This document shows positions 52,796-62,471 of a stretch of 64,000 nucleotides of DNA, one piece after another (positions within the stretch are counted from its first letter, which is position 1; every line of letters begins with the position of its first letter). The position numbers and the translations under genes were made by a program. The notes under the pieces are model-generated. The model worked only from the letters and a program-made list of their open reading frames with translations. It searched no databases and was not told where the DNA came from. This DNA is from Jiella flava (GTDB lineage: Bacteria; Pseudomonadota; Alphaproteobacteria; Rhizobiales; Rhizobiaceae). Where the stretch lies: NCBI RefSeq assembly GCF_017349315.1, contig NZ_JAFMPP010000003.1:186001-250000 (forward strand), read 5' to 3'.

Positions 52796-53907
52796 TCGAT
52801 GGGCCTCCCGGCCGCGGCATCGGGCGCGATGCGGTGGCCGCTCTCCTTGTCGAACAGCATGATGTCCTCGGGCGCGGCACCGATGGTGAGCGTTGCGCCT
52901 TCACCGGCGTCGCTGCCTTCGCCGAAATCGCGCGAGGTGTAGAATTCCTGGCCGTCTTCGGTGATGAGCAGGCGCACCATCCGATCATTGAGTGGCAACA
53001 GGGCGGCGACGGTGGCGTTGATCGCGCCGGCCGATCCGGCTCTTGAGCGGACGACGCTTTCGGGCCGGATGCCGAGCACGACCGGACGCCCCGCAGCGGC
53101 CTTGAAGCCGGCGGGAAGCGCCAGCCGGGCCCGGCCGACCCGTGCCGTGACATGGCCGTCCTCGGCCATGACCTCAGCGTCGAAGAGGTTGATCACCGGA
53201 TCGCCGAACAGCTCGGCGACGGCGATGGTGGCGGGGGCGAGATAGATCTCCTCCGGCGTGCCCACCTGGGCGAAGCGGCCGTCCATCAGCACCGCGATCC
53301 GATCGCCGAGCGCCATCGCCTCGCGATAGTCCTGGGTGACGTAAAGCACCGTCGAGCCGAAGCCTTCGAGCAGGCGCGGCAGTTCCAGCCGCATCTCGAA
53401 GCGCAGCTTGGCGTCGACATTGCGCAACGGATCGTCGAGCAGCAGGATTTTCGGGGCGCCGACGAGGGCCCGGGCAAGGGCGGTTCGCTGCTTCTGGCCG
53501 TTGGAAAGGGCGCGCGGCGCGTGGTTCAGCACATGATCGATTTTCAACAGTTCGGCGATCTTGCGCACGCCGACGGCGATCCCGTCGCCCTTGGCCGGCT
53601 TTGCCTCGAGCGGCGCGGCGATGTTTTCGAAGGCCGACATGTGGGGGAAGAGGGCGAAGTTCTGAAACGCCATCCCGACCGAGCGGTGCTCCGGCGCGAC
53701 CTCGATCAGATCTTCGCCATTCATCAAAATCTCGCCCGCTTCGGGCTCGGTCATTCCGGCGATCAGCCGCAAGAGCACGGTCTTGCCGGCGCCCGACGGA
53801 CCGAAGATCGCCAGCGTCTCGCCATCTTCGATCGACAGCGAGACGGCATCCAGAATGGTGTCCTTGCCGTAACGCTTGGTGACGTTGTTGAGTGCGAGCG
53901 TCGTCAT
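52792..53907 (-). CDS. MalK-like ABC ATPase 2 of the polyol transporter, lacking catalytic Glu and switch His
   Basis: A 371-residue ATPase. Walker A FGPSGAGKT (36-43), Q-loop Gln Q82 and a near-normal signature LSNGQ (134-138) are present. The catalytic Glu of Walker B is replaced by Asp (D159, LLLDDP) and the switch His by Gln (Q192, VTQDY). It therefore probably cannot hydrolyse ATP well at its own Walker site but can supply the signature to the partner's site. The C-terminal domain is MalK-like. ATG 53907 is chosen because it sits 6 bases after the permease stop; an earlier frame start lies inside the permease gene. Confidence 0.9.
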   Translation of the reverse strand: MTTLALNNVTKRYGKDTILDAVSLSIEDGETLAIFGPSGAGKTVLLRLIAGMTEPEAGEILMNGEDLIEVAPEHRSVGMAFQNFALFPHMSAFENIAAPLEAKPAKGDGIAVGVRKIAELLKIDHVLNHAPRALSNGQKQRTALARALVGAPKILLLDDPLRNVDAKLRFEMRLELPRLLEGFGSTVLYVTQDYREAMALGDRIAVLMDGRFAQVGTPEEIYLAPATIAVAELFGDPVINLFDAEVMAEDGHVTARVGRARLALPAGFKAAAGRPVVLGIRPESVVRSRAGSAGAINATVAALLPLNDRMVRLLITEDGQEFYTSRDFGEGSDAGEGATLTIGAAPEDIMLFDKESGHRIAPDAAAGRPIE

Positions 53908-53912
53908 CGTCG

Positions 53913-54770
53913 TCAACCTTTCACCGCACCGAGCGACAGGCCCTCGACGAGATAGCGCTGGGCGAACAGGGCGAGCGCGAGCGTCGGGGTAATCGAGATC
54001 ACCGCCGCTGCGGCGATCTGGCCGTATTGGATGCCCGAGGCGGTGACGAAGGCGAGAGCGCCGACGGTCACCGGCTGCTTGTCGGCCGAGGCAAGCACCA
54101 AGGCGAAGACGAAGTTGTTCCAGGCGAAGATGAAGGACAACAGCGCCGCCGCCGCGATGCCGGGTCGGGCGAGCGGGATCGAGATCTTGAAGAAGGTCTT
54201 CGCCCAGGAGTGACCGGCAATCCGATAGGCATGCTCGATGTCGGGGCTGATATCCTCGAAATAGCCGCGCACGATCCACAGGATCAGCGGCAGGGTGATC
54301 AGCTGATAGACCCAGATCAGCCCGAAATAGGTGTTCGCCAGGCCGATCTTTTGGAAGTAGATCGTCAGCGGCAGAAGCACGAGCAGCGGCGGGGCGAATT
54401 TGAACGATAGAAGCGTGAAGGCGATGTCCTCGGAAAAGCGGAATTTGTAGCGGGCAAAGGCATAGGCGGCCGGCACCGCGAGGACGAGCGAAAGCGCCAC
54501 CGAGGCGGTCGACAGGATGAAGCTGTTGAAGAGGTTTTGCATGAAGTTGAGCGTCAAGACGCCGCTCGCCGTCTTCAACTGGCCGGTGATCAGTGAGGTG
54601 TAGTTCTCGAGGGTCGGCGAGAAGAACAGGCTCGGTGGGATCCGCAGGATCTGCGCGTTGGTCTGGAAGCTCATCAGAACAATCCAGAAAATCGGGAAGA
54701 GGAAGAAGATCAGCGCCAGCGCGATCAGGATGCCGCGCAGAACCCGCTCACCGGTGGACATATGTTGCAT
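53913..54770 (-). CDS. ABC sugar/polyol permease 2 (MalG-like)
   Basis: A 285-residue permease with six membrane segments, beginning about residue 12 (LIALALIFFLFPIFWIVLMS). The EAA-like coupling loop is degenerate but recognisable: HAYRIAGHSWAKTFFKISIPLARPGI. It ends with the MalG-type tail RYLVEGLSLGAVKG. ATG 54770 or 54761 may be used. It lies 14 bp from permease 1. Confidence 0.9.
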   Translation of the reverse strand: MQHMSTGERVLRGILIALALIFFLFPIFWIVLMSFQTNAQILRIPPSLFFSPTLENYTSLITGQLKTASGVLTLNFMQNLFNSFILSTASVALSLVLAVPAAYAFARYKFRFSEDIAFTLLSFKFAPPLLVLLPLTIYFQKIGLANTYFGLIWVYQLITLPLILWIVRGYFEDISPDIEHAYRIAGHSWAKTFFKISIPLARPGIAAAALLSFIFAWNNFVFALVLASADKQPVTVGALAFVTASGIQYGQIAAAAVISITPTLALALFAQRYLVEGLSLGAVKG

Positions 54771-54784
54771 CGCGTCGTCCTCCC

Positions 54785-55729
54785 TTATTCCTCTGAGATG
54801 CCTTGTGCCCGCTCGCGCAAACGCAGCCAGTTCTTCACGAAGACGTTGGACAGGAAGAAGGTGATCGCCCAAAGCACCATCAAAAGCGCTGCCGAGCGCC
54901 CGACATTGGTGAACTGGAAGAACTGCAGATAGCTCTCGACCTGAAACACCGTCAGCGTGTTGCCGGGGCCGCCCTGGGTCATGGCGTAGATGATGTCGAA
55001 CTGCTGGATCGACTCCAGCATGCGAAACAGCGAGGCCGTCAGGATGTAGGGCATCAGCATCGGCAGGGTGATGCGGAAGAACACGAAGGTCTTCGGCACA
55101 CCGTCGAGCGCCGCCGCTTCGAAGGGCTGTTTGGGTAGCGAGCGCAGGCCGGCGAGCAAAAGCACCATGATGAAGGGCGTATAAACCCAGACATCGACGA
55201 GGATGACGGTGAAGAGCGCCGTCGAGGGATCGGAGGCCCAGCGGAAATTGGTGAGGCCGATCAGCCCGACGAGATAGCTGAGAATGCCGAAATTCGGGTT
55301 GGTCATCAGCTTCCACATCAGCGCGGCGAGCGCCGGCGCGACCATCAGCGGCAACAGAAGCAGCATCGCTGCGAGATTGTTGAAGCGGGTCGATCGCTGC
55401 AGCAGGATGGCGATGCCGAGACCCAGCACCAGTTCGACGACGACGGTGATCACCGTGTAGAGCAGCGAGACCTGGACGGTATACCAGAAGCGCCCGTCGC
55501 TGAGGAAATGCAGGTAGTTGTCGAACCAGACGAAACCCTTCAGCTGCGGCAGCGAGAGCCGGTAGCGCAGCAGGGAATAATAGATCGCCGTGAAGAACGG
55601 GATCACGATCCATACCGTCACCAAAAGAGCCGGAAGGCTGAGGAGATAAGGCAGCCATTTCTGCCGGCGGCGGCGCCGTGAGGGCGACGCCGTTTTTGCC
55701 GAAATGGATGCGTGTTCGAGGGCGGACAT
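54785..55729 (-). CDS. ABC sugar/polyol permease 1 (MalF-like)
   Basis: A 314-residue permease. A basic N-terminus (SRRRRRQKWLPYL) leads into the first membrane segment; the coupling loop EAAALDGVPKTFVFFRITLPMLMP is canonical. Six membrane segments are visible. ATG 55729 follows caggtcga. The 153 bases between this start and the binding-protein stop at 55883 hold no gene. Confidence 0.9.
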   Translation of the reverse strand: MSALEHASISAKTASPSRRRRRQKWLPYLLSLPALLVTVWIVIPFFTAIYYSLLRYRLSLPQLKGFVWFDNYLHFLSDGRFWYTVQVSLLYTVITVVVELVLGLGIAILLQRSTRFNNLAAMLLLLPLMVAPALAALMWKLMTNPNFGILSYLVGLIGLTNFRWASDPSTALFTVILVDVWVYTPFIMVLLLAGLRSLPKQPFEAAALDGVPKTFVFFRITLPMLMPYILTASLFRMLESIQQFDIIYAMTQGGPGNTLTVFQVESYLQFFQFTNVGRSAALLMVLWAITFFLSNVFVKNWLRLRERAQGISEE

Positions 55730-55882
55730 ATTCGACCTGCCGATCGCCTGATGCAAGAACGAAGCCGGCGTACTTTTTCGACATCGCCGGCGCATGGGTG
55801 CGTGACAGATCCGCCGCCGCGGCGGGTCGGCGTCGACGCGCTGGGGCGCGGGACGTCGAGCGGCGGCGGACCGGCCCCGCGG

Positions 55883-57325
55883 CTATTGCAGGCCGGCCTG
55901 GCTCATCTGATCGTCGATCGAGGCGACGAGCTGGTCGAGGCCTTCGTCCACCGGCAGCTCCTTGGCGACCAGCCGCTGCAGCATCGCCGCCCAGGCGGTG
56001 GTCACGTCGAAGAACAGCGGTTGCGGCGTGAAATAGATCTTGGCGCCGGGCTCGGAGGCTTTGAACTGCTCCAGATAGCCGGCGTTTTGGGCGATCCGCG
56101 TCTTGAAGTCGTCATTGTCCCAGACCGACTGGCGGACCGGATTGACCATGTCCTTCTTCACCGCGCCGAAGAGGTCGTGCTCCTTCGAGGTCGCCCACTG
56201 CATGAAGTACCAAGCGGCGTCCTTCTTGGTGGAGAAGTTCGACATGGCAAGCGACCAGATCCAGACGTTCGGCGTCGGCTCCTTGGCGTCCGGATTGGCG
56301 GCAAAGGCGTGGAAGCCGATATTGCCCTTTTCCTTGGTGTCGCCGTTGTTCTGGAAATAGCCGAGAATGTCGGCGTCGAAGATCATGCCCGAGGCGCCGG
56401 CGCCGAGATCGTTGCCGACCTGATACCAGGTGTAGGTCGACCAGTTCTTCGGGCCCGATTCCTGGATCATCTTCACCCAGTCGGCGGTGAATGTCTTGGC
56501 CTCGGGCGAATTCATCGCCGCCTTCAGGCTGCCGCCGTCGACGGTAAAATCCTTGGCGCCGTAATTGACGTAGCCCGACAGGAAGCCGGGGTGGATCGTC
56601 GCCCAGGAGCGTGAGCCGCGCACCCCGATGCCGTAGACGCCGGAGACATCCTTGGTGATCTTCGCCGCCGTTTCCATCAGGTCGGGCAGGTTCTTCGGCA
56701 CTTCCAGCTTTTGCTGATCGAAGATCCGCTTGTTGTAGCTGATCGAGTTGAGCTCGAAGGCCCAGGGCAGCGCCCATTGCTTGGCGCCTTTGCCGCCGAG
56801 CGCTTCGCCTGGCACGCCGGACCAGGAGGTCGAAGCGCGCAGATTGGGCAGCACGTCGTCCCAGTCCCAGGTGCCGGCGGTCTTGGCAGAATCCTGGATA
56901 TAATCGTTGAGATCGACCAGCCAGCCGGCCGGGCCGTAGGTCCAGGTCTGGTAGGCGCCGGTCATCAGCGCATCGTATTCCGAGGAGCTTGAGGACAGCG
57001 CCGCCGTCACCTTGTCGAAATAGACGTCCTCCGGGAAGACGTCATAGGTGACGTCCATGCCGGTCAGCTCTTTGAAGGCGTCGAGATCGGCGATCATCGC
57101 GTCGGCATAGGGATGCTTGTTCAGCAGAAGCTTCAGCGTGGTGCCTTTGTGGGCCTTCCAATCGAAGCTGGAATCGGCGGCAAGCGCGCTGCTCGCCATC
57201 TGCCCCATCAGGCCGCTCATCGCCGCCGCGCCGAGGCCGAGCTGGCTCGCCCGCCGCATGAAGTCCCGACGACCGATGCGGTGGCCCGCAAGGGCCGCGA
57301 TAAGATCGCGTTCCTGATCGTACAT
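55883..57325 (-). CDS. Tat-exported ABC sugar/polyol-binding protein
   Basis: A 480-residue extracellular solute-binding protein (family 1). The N-terminus carries a twin-arginine motif, RIGRRDFMRRASQLG, before the hydrophobic segment LGAAAMSGLMGQMASSALAA, so it is probably exported folded by Tat. Inside are ITKDVSGVYGIGVRGSRSW and the typical C-terminal DVTTAWAAMLQ. ATG 57325 has gggagga 10 bases upstream. It follows the SorC gene by 60 bp and is the first transporter gene of the operon. Confidence 0.9.
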   Translation of the reverse strand: MYDQERDLIAALAGHRIGRRDFMRRASQLGLGAAAMSGLMGQMASSALAADSSFDWKAHKGTTLKLLLNKHPYADAMIADLDAFKELTGMDVTYDVFPEDVYFDKVTAALSSSSSEYDALMTGAYQTWTYGPAGWLVDLNDYIQDSAKTAGTWDWDDVLPNLRASTSWSGVPGEALGGKGAKQWALPWAFELNSISYNKRIFDQQKLEVPKNLPDLMETAAKITKDVSGVYGIGVRGSRSWATIHPGFLSGYVNYGAKDFTVDGGSLKAAMNSPEAKTFTADWVKMIQESGPKNWSTYTWYQVGNDLGAGASGMIFDADILGYFQNNGDTKEKGNIGFHAFAANPDAKEPTPNVWIWSLAMSNFSTKKDAAWYFMQWATSKEHDLFGAVKKDMVNPVRQSVWDNDDFKTRIAQNAGYLEQFKASEPGAKIYFTPQPLFFDVTTAWAAMLQRLVAKELPVDEGLDQLVASIDDQMSQAGLQ

Positions 57326-57385
57326 GGCTAAAATTCCTCCCGAGTTTTGGCCGGCATCGTTTCCTCCGCACCGGCCGATTGATCC

Positions 57386-58420
57386 CTATCGCGCGGGCGC
57401 CTCCCCCAGCACCTTGCGGGCCGTCAACTCGTCGATGACGAGGCCGTTCAAAATGCCGCTGCGCAAAAGGGCGAGCGTCGGGCGGACCTTTTCGGGCCCA
57501 CCGACGATGCCGACCACCGTGGCGCGGGCGAGATGATGCAGATCCGGCGCCAGCGCCCGGGCGCTGAAGGCTTCGGCAGCCGGCGTTCCATCCAGCTGGA
57601 AATAATGGCCGAGCAACTCGCCCGCCGCGCCGCTGTCGCGCAGGATGCCCATCTCCTCTTCGCCGACCATGTTGTTGGCGAGCAGCGAGGCATCGGCCGA
57701 AACGCTGCCGATGCCGACAAAGACCAGCGAGGCCGAGCAGGCGATATCGAAGACCTCGCCGACGCCGGACTGGGACAGAAGCACCTTCTTGTCCTCGAGC
57801 GAATTGGCGAACAGCGGCAGCGGGATCTGATAGGCCTCGGCGTCGGTCTTTTCGGCCAACCGGTGGATGACGTCGAACGGGTTGGCGGCAAAGCGTCGGT
57901 TGAAGCCGCCCAGTACCGAGACGAAGCGGGTGTTGCCCGCCTCGACCGAGGGCATGCGGTTGACGGCGGCGGCAAGGGTGCGGCCGTGGCCGACGCCGAT
58001 CAGATTGTGTTCGCCGCGTTCGATCTCATTCTTCAGGAAGGTCGCGCCTGCAAGGCCGAGGGCGGTGAGCGGCATGCCCGGCTCGTCGAGATCCGGGGCG
58101 ACACGGCAAAAAGCGAGGCTGAAGCGCGCGCTCAGGGCGTCTTCGAGCTCGATGCATTCGGCGACTTCGCCGTCGACGAAGACGCGGATCAGACCGTCGC
58201 GCGTGGCGCGGGCGATCAGCCGGTGCGCCTTGGTGTTGGCGACGCCGAGGCGCTTGGCGATTTCGCTCTGGGTCAACCCGCCGGAGAAATACAGCCAGGC
58301 CGCCCGTGCCGACAGGCTGGCCTCGTCGATCTCGCTCCTGGGTTCGGCGACGTTCGCCCGCACTTTCGTCTCCCTGGTGGACGTCTTGCTGCGGTTCGAA
58401 TTATTTTTCAACTTTGGCAA
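57386..58420 (-). CDS. SorC/DeoR-type transcriptional regulator of the polyol operon
   Basis: A 344-residue SorC-family protein. The helix-turn-helix is LTQSEIAKRLGVANTKAHRLIARA; the sugar-phosphate-sensing domain follows with VGIGSVSAD, EEEMGILRDSGAAGELLGHYF and the C-terminal LVIDELTARKVL. Such regulators respond to a phosphorylated sugar or polyol made by their own operon (for example EryD for erythritol). TTG 58420 is taken as the start because aaaggag lies 9 bases upstream and no ATG fits. It is the first gene of the minus-strand operon and is divergent from the alpha-glucoside genes. Confidence 0.85.
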   Translation of the reverse strand: MPKLKNNSNRSKTSTRETKVRANVAEPRSEIDEASLSARAAWLYFSGGLTQSEIAKRLGVANTKAHRLIARATRDGLIRVFVDGEVAECIELEDALSARFSLAFCRVAPDLDEPGMPLTALGLAGATFLKNEIERGEHNLIGVGHGRTLAAAVNRMPSVEAGNTRFVSVLGGFNRRFAANPFDVIHRLAEKTDAEAYQIPLPLFANSLEDKKVLLSQSGVGEVFDIACSASLVFVGIGSVSADASLLANNMVGEEEMGILRDSGAAGELLGHYFQLDGTPAAEAFSARALAPDLHHLARATVVGIVGGPEKVRPTLALLRSGILNGLVIDELTARKVLGEAPAR

Positions 58421-58541
58421 AAAATTTCACTCCTTTCTCAATCTGTCAAGCCCGTTGCGTCCATCCCGTGTCGCTGGACAGGCAGGTGCGGGCCGCCTCG
58501 ACGCATTGATTTCATCGCGCAACTTGCCTTTCCTCCACGTT

Positions 58542-58564
58542 CCGTTAGCATTCATTTCTAACGG
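58542..58564. promoter_or_regulatory. inverted repeat in the SorC/alpha-glucoside divergent promoter (candidate operator)
   Basis: A perfect inverted repeat with 7-bp arms CCGTTAG (58542-58548) and CTAACGG (58558-58564) and a 9-base AT-rich spacer. The arm spacing suits a dimeric helix-turn-helix regulator. It lies 122 bp from the SorC start and 115 bp from the binding-protein start. Confidence 0.55.
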
Positions 58565-58579
58565 GATGTGGCATCGATA

Positions 58580-58596
58580 CACTCGCTCTGCGAGTG
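58580..58596. promoter_or_regulatory. second inverted repeat in the divergent promoter
   Basis: Arms CACTCGC (58580-58586) and GCGAGTG (58590-58596) enclose a 3-base TCT loop. It could be an mRNA hairpin in the leader of the plus-strand operon or a regulator site. It lies 16 bases after the AT-rich inverted repeat. Confidence 0.45.
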
Positions 58597-58678
58597 AGGG
58601 AAACTCGTGTGTCATCAAGGCCGTAAAGGCACGTCCCAAGCCCGTCGCAACAGACGGTCGACCAAGGGAGGAAACTTG

Positions 58679-59944
58679 ATGAATTTGCGCACGATGTCGG
58701 CGGCGGTCGCGCTCGCGGGGCTGTTGGCGGCTGGCACCGCCGGTGCCGCCGAACTGTCGATCGTTTCGGGGGCCGTCGGGGAGGATATTCAGGAACTGCG
58801 CACGCAGCTCGACGAGTTCCAGAAGGCGACCGGCCACACGGTCAAGATCGTTGAGATGCCGGCCTCGACCACCGACCAGTTCGGCCAGTATCGGCTCTGG
58901 CTGTCGGCCGGCAATGCGGACATCGACGTTTATCGCACCGACGTGATCTGGGCGCCGCAGCTCGCGGCGAGCTTTGTCGACCTGAAGGAGGCGATGAAGG
59001 ACGAAATCCCCAAACACAATCCGTCGATCATCCAGTCGCAGACGGTCGACGGCAAGCTGGTGGCTTTTCCGATGTTCACCGACGCGCCGGCGCTGTTTTA
59101 TCGCAAGGATCTTCTGGAAAAATACGGCAAAGCGCCGCCGAAGACCTGGAAGGATCTGACCGAGACCGCCCGGGAGATCCAGAACAAGGAGCGGGCGGCC
59201 GGCCACAAGCAGATGAACGGCTTCGTCTTTCAGGGCGCGCCCTATGAGGGGCTGACCTGCGACGGGCTGGAATGGGTGGCCTCCAATGGCGGTGGCCAGA
59301 TCGTCGATCCCGACGGCAAGATCACCATCAACAATCCAAAGGCCGCCGCGGCGCTCGAGATGGCCAAGAGCTGGATCGGGACGATCGCGCCCGAAGGCGT
59401 TCTGTCCTACAAAGAGGAAGAGTCGCGTGGCGTCTGGCAGACCGGCAACGCCGTCTTCATGCGCAACTGGCCCTATGCGTACGCTTTGTCGAATGGCGAT
59501 GATTCGGCGGTCAAGGGCAAGTTCGACGTGGTGCCGCTGCCGGCGGGCGAAGGCGGCCAATCCGCCGCCTGCCTCGGCGGCTGGAATCTGGCCGTGTCGA
59601 AATATTCCAAGCACCAGGATCTGGCGATCGAACTCGTCAAATTCCTGACCTCGGAGAAGGCGGAGAAGGAGCGGGCCATCGATCAGGCCCGCCTGCCGAC
59701 CATCCCCGAACTCTACAAGGATCCGGACATCGCCAAGGCCCAGCCGATCGTCGCCTCCTGGGGCGCCGTCGTCGAAAAGGCCGTGCCGCGCCCCTCGGCG
59801 CCGACCAAGCGTCAGTATAACGAGGTCTCCAAGGATTTTTGGACCGCCGTCAACGAGACGCTGTCGGGCCGGGGCTCGGCGAAGGACAATCTCGCCAAGC
59901 TTGAAAAGCAGCTGCGTCGCCTCAAACGCAGCGCCTGGGAGTGA
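58679..59944 (+). CDS. ABC alpha-glucoside (trehalose/maltose-type) substrate-binding protein
   Basis: A 421-residue family 1 binding protein with a Sec signal peptide (cleavage near AGAAE, about residue 24). Motifs of the ThuE/AglE type: QFGQYRLWLSAGNADIDVYRTDVIWAPQLA, DAPALFYRKDLLEKYG and GGWNLAVSKYSKHQDLAIELVKFLTS. ATG 58679 has agggagg upstream. Divergent from the SorC gene and first gene of the plus-strand operon. Confidence 0.9.
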   Translation: MNLRTMSAAVALAGLLAAGTAGAAELSIVSGAVGEDIQELRTQLDEFQKATGHTVKIVEMPASTTDQFGQYRLWLSAGNADIDVYRTDVIWAPQLAASFVDLKEAMKDEIPKHNPSIIQSQTVDGKLVAFPMFTDAPALFYRKDLLEKYGKAPPKTWKDLTETAREIQNKERAAGHKQMNGFVFQGAPYEGLTCDGLEWVASNGGGQIVDPDGKITINNPKAAAALEMAKSWIGTIAPEGVLSYKEEESRGVWQTGNAVFMRNWPYAYALSNGDDSAVKGKFDVVPLPAGEGGQSAACLGGWNLAVSKYSKHQDLAIELVKFLTSEKAEKERAIDQARLPTIPELYKDPDIAKAQPIVASWGAVVEKAVPRPSAPTKRQYNEVSKDFWTAVNETLSGRGSAKDNLAKLEKQLRRLKRSAWE

Positions 59945-60108
59945 TCCGGCGCCCTCCGCATGTTGGCTGACCGGCGCTGACGCGGTGCAACAACGAGGAC
60001 ACGCTCCAATCGGTGCGCCGCTCTGACGCCGCGCGAGCTTCGGGCGTGATCCCTGATCCGCCGGACGAGGCGGCAGGCGCGATCCAAAATCTTTGACGGG
60101 AGGAGGCG

Positions 60109-61110
60109 ATGGCAGAGGTCGAAGCGGGCGTGCCGCCGACCGAGACGGCGTTCCGGGTGAAACGGGACGAGCCGCGAATGCGCTCGGATCTCTCCCGCCA
60201 GCGGCTGCGCTCGGCCTGGATCTTCCTCGCGCCGATGCTGCTTGTCCTCGCCCTTGTCGCCGGCTGGCCGCTTTTGAAGACCATCTGGTTCTCGCTGACC
60301 GATGCCAGTCTCTCCGACCTTGCCGGTGCGAAATTCGTCGGGCTGCGCAACTACTATGAATATGTCGACTACGGCGACGGCACCGGCGAATATTTCGGCC
60401 TGTTGTTCGATCCGGCGTGGTGGAACGCGGTCTGGAACACCGTCTCTTACACCGCGATTTCGGTCTCGATCGAGACGGGGCTCGGCCTCGTCTTCGCCCT
60501 TGTCCTCAACGCCGAATTCAAGGGGCGCGCTATGGTGCGCGCCGCCGTGCTGATCCCCTGGGCGATCCCGACCATCGTCTCGGCCAAGATGTGGGCGTGG
60601 ATGATGAACGACCAGTTCGGCATCCTCAACGACATGCTGATGCATGTCGGACTGATTTCATCGCCGGTCGCCTGGACCGCCAATCCCGAGACCGCCATGT
60701 GGGCGGTGATCATCGTCGACGTTTGGAAGACGACGCCCTTCATGGCGCTGTTGATCCTCGCCGGCCTGCAGATGGTGCCGGGCGACGTCTACGAGGCGGC
60801 CAAGATCGACGGCATCCATCCGGTCAAGGTGTTCTTCAAGGTGACGCTGCCCTTGATCCGCCCGGCGATCCTCGTCGCCGTGATCTTCCGCGCCCTCGAC
60901 GCGCTTCGGGTGTTCGACCTGATCTACGTGCTGACGCCCAACAACACCCAGACCAAGTCGATGTCGGTCTTTGCCCAGGAAAATCTCTTCCAGTTCGACA
61001 AGTTCGCCTATGGCTCGGCCGCCTCGACGCTGCTGTTCCTGGTGATCGCCTTCATCACCTTGTTCTACATCAAGGTTGCCCGGCTCGATCTCGGCGGGCG
61101 GGGAGGCTGA
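60109..61110 (+). CDS. ABC alpha-glucoside permease 1 (MalF-like)
   Basis: A 333-residue permease. After a 40-residue cytoplasmic tail, six membrane segments start with [22 protein letters not shown]. The coupling loop [27 protein letters not shown] is canonical. ATG 60109 has gggagg upstream. The 164 bases after the binding-protein gene contain no other gene. Confidence 0.92.
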   Translation: MAEVEAGVPPTETAFRVKRDEPRMRSDLSRQRLRSAWIFLAPMLLVLALVAGWPLLKTIWFSLTDASLSDLAGAKFVGLRNYYEYVDYGDGTGEYFGLLFDPAWWNAVWNTVSYTAISVSIETGLGLVFALVLNAEFKGRAMVRAAVLIPWAIPTIVSAKMWAWMMNDQFGILNDMLMHVGLISSPVAWTANPETAMWAVIIVDVWKTTPFMALLILAGLQMVPGDVYEAAKIDGIHPVKVFFKVTLPLIRPAILVAVIFRALDALRVFDLIYVLTPNNTQTKSMSVFAQENLFQFDKFAYGSAASTLLFLVIAFITLFYIKVARLDLGGRGG

Positions 61111-61114
61111 GCCG

Positions 61115-61942
<828 letters not shown>

Positions 61943-61944
61943 CG

Positions 61945-62460
61945 ATGGGCGCGGCGGTTCGGATCCGGCCCGAGACCAAAGGCGACATCGCGGCGATCCG
62001 CGACCTCACGCAGACGGCGTTCGGCGCCGCGCCACACAGTGACGGCACCGAGGCGGCGATCATCGACGCTCTGCGTGCGGCTGGCGCGCTGACGCTGTCG
62101 CTCGTCGCGGTCGATCCGCAGGGTCAAATCGTCGGCCATGTCGCCTTTTCGCCGGCCGGCCTGTCGAGCGGCGCGGCCGATTGCTATGCGCTCGGGCCGA
62201 TCGCCGTCTGGCCGGAGCGGCAGGGCGAGGGGATCGGCTCGGCGCTGGTGGTCGAGGGCCTCGCCCAGCTGAAGGCGGTCGACGCCAAAGCCTGTGTGCT
62301 CGTCGGCGATCCGGGTTTTTACGGGCGATTCGGCTTTGCCAGCGACCCGGCTCTGACCTATCGGGATCTGCCGGCGAAATATGTGCAATGCCTCGTCATC
62401 GTCCCGCCGGCTTCGATGGGCGAGATTACCTTTCACGCGGCCTTCGACGTCGCGGTCTGA
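61945..62460 (+). CDS. GNAT-family N-acetyltransferase
   Basis: A 171-residue acetyltransferase. The acetyl-CoA motif appears as ALGPIAVWPERQGEGIGSALVVEGL, followed by VLVGDPGFYGRFGF, typical of the YhbS-like predicted N-acetyltransferases. It is sandwiched between the permease (2 bp) and the alpha-glucosidase (11 bp), which is unusual for such a cluster. The substrate is unknown; acetylation of the imported sugar or of a metabolite is only conjecture. Confidence 0.85.
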   Translation: MGAAVRIRPETKGDIAAIRDLTQTAFGAAPHSDGTEAAIIDALRAAGALTLSLVAVDPQGQIVGHVAFSPAGLSSGAADCYALGPIAVWPERQGEGIGSALVVEGLAQLKAVDAKACVLVGDPGFYGRFGFASDPALTYRDLPAKYVQCLVIVPPASMGEITFHAAFDVAV

Positions 62461-62471
62461 TGGAGACTGCC

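Noticed and set aside
51647-57325. Rhizobial glycerol transporter glpSTPQUV
   Set aside because: Two ATPases and two permeases match in layout, but no small membrane protein GlpU is present, the binding protein is shorter than GlpV as I recall it, and the operon carries kinases and an aldolase.
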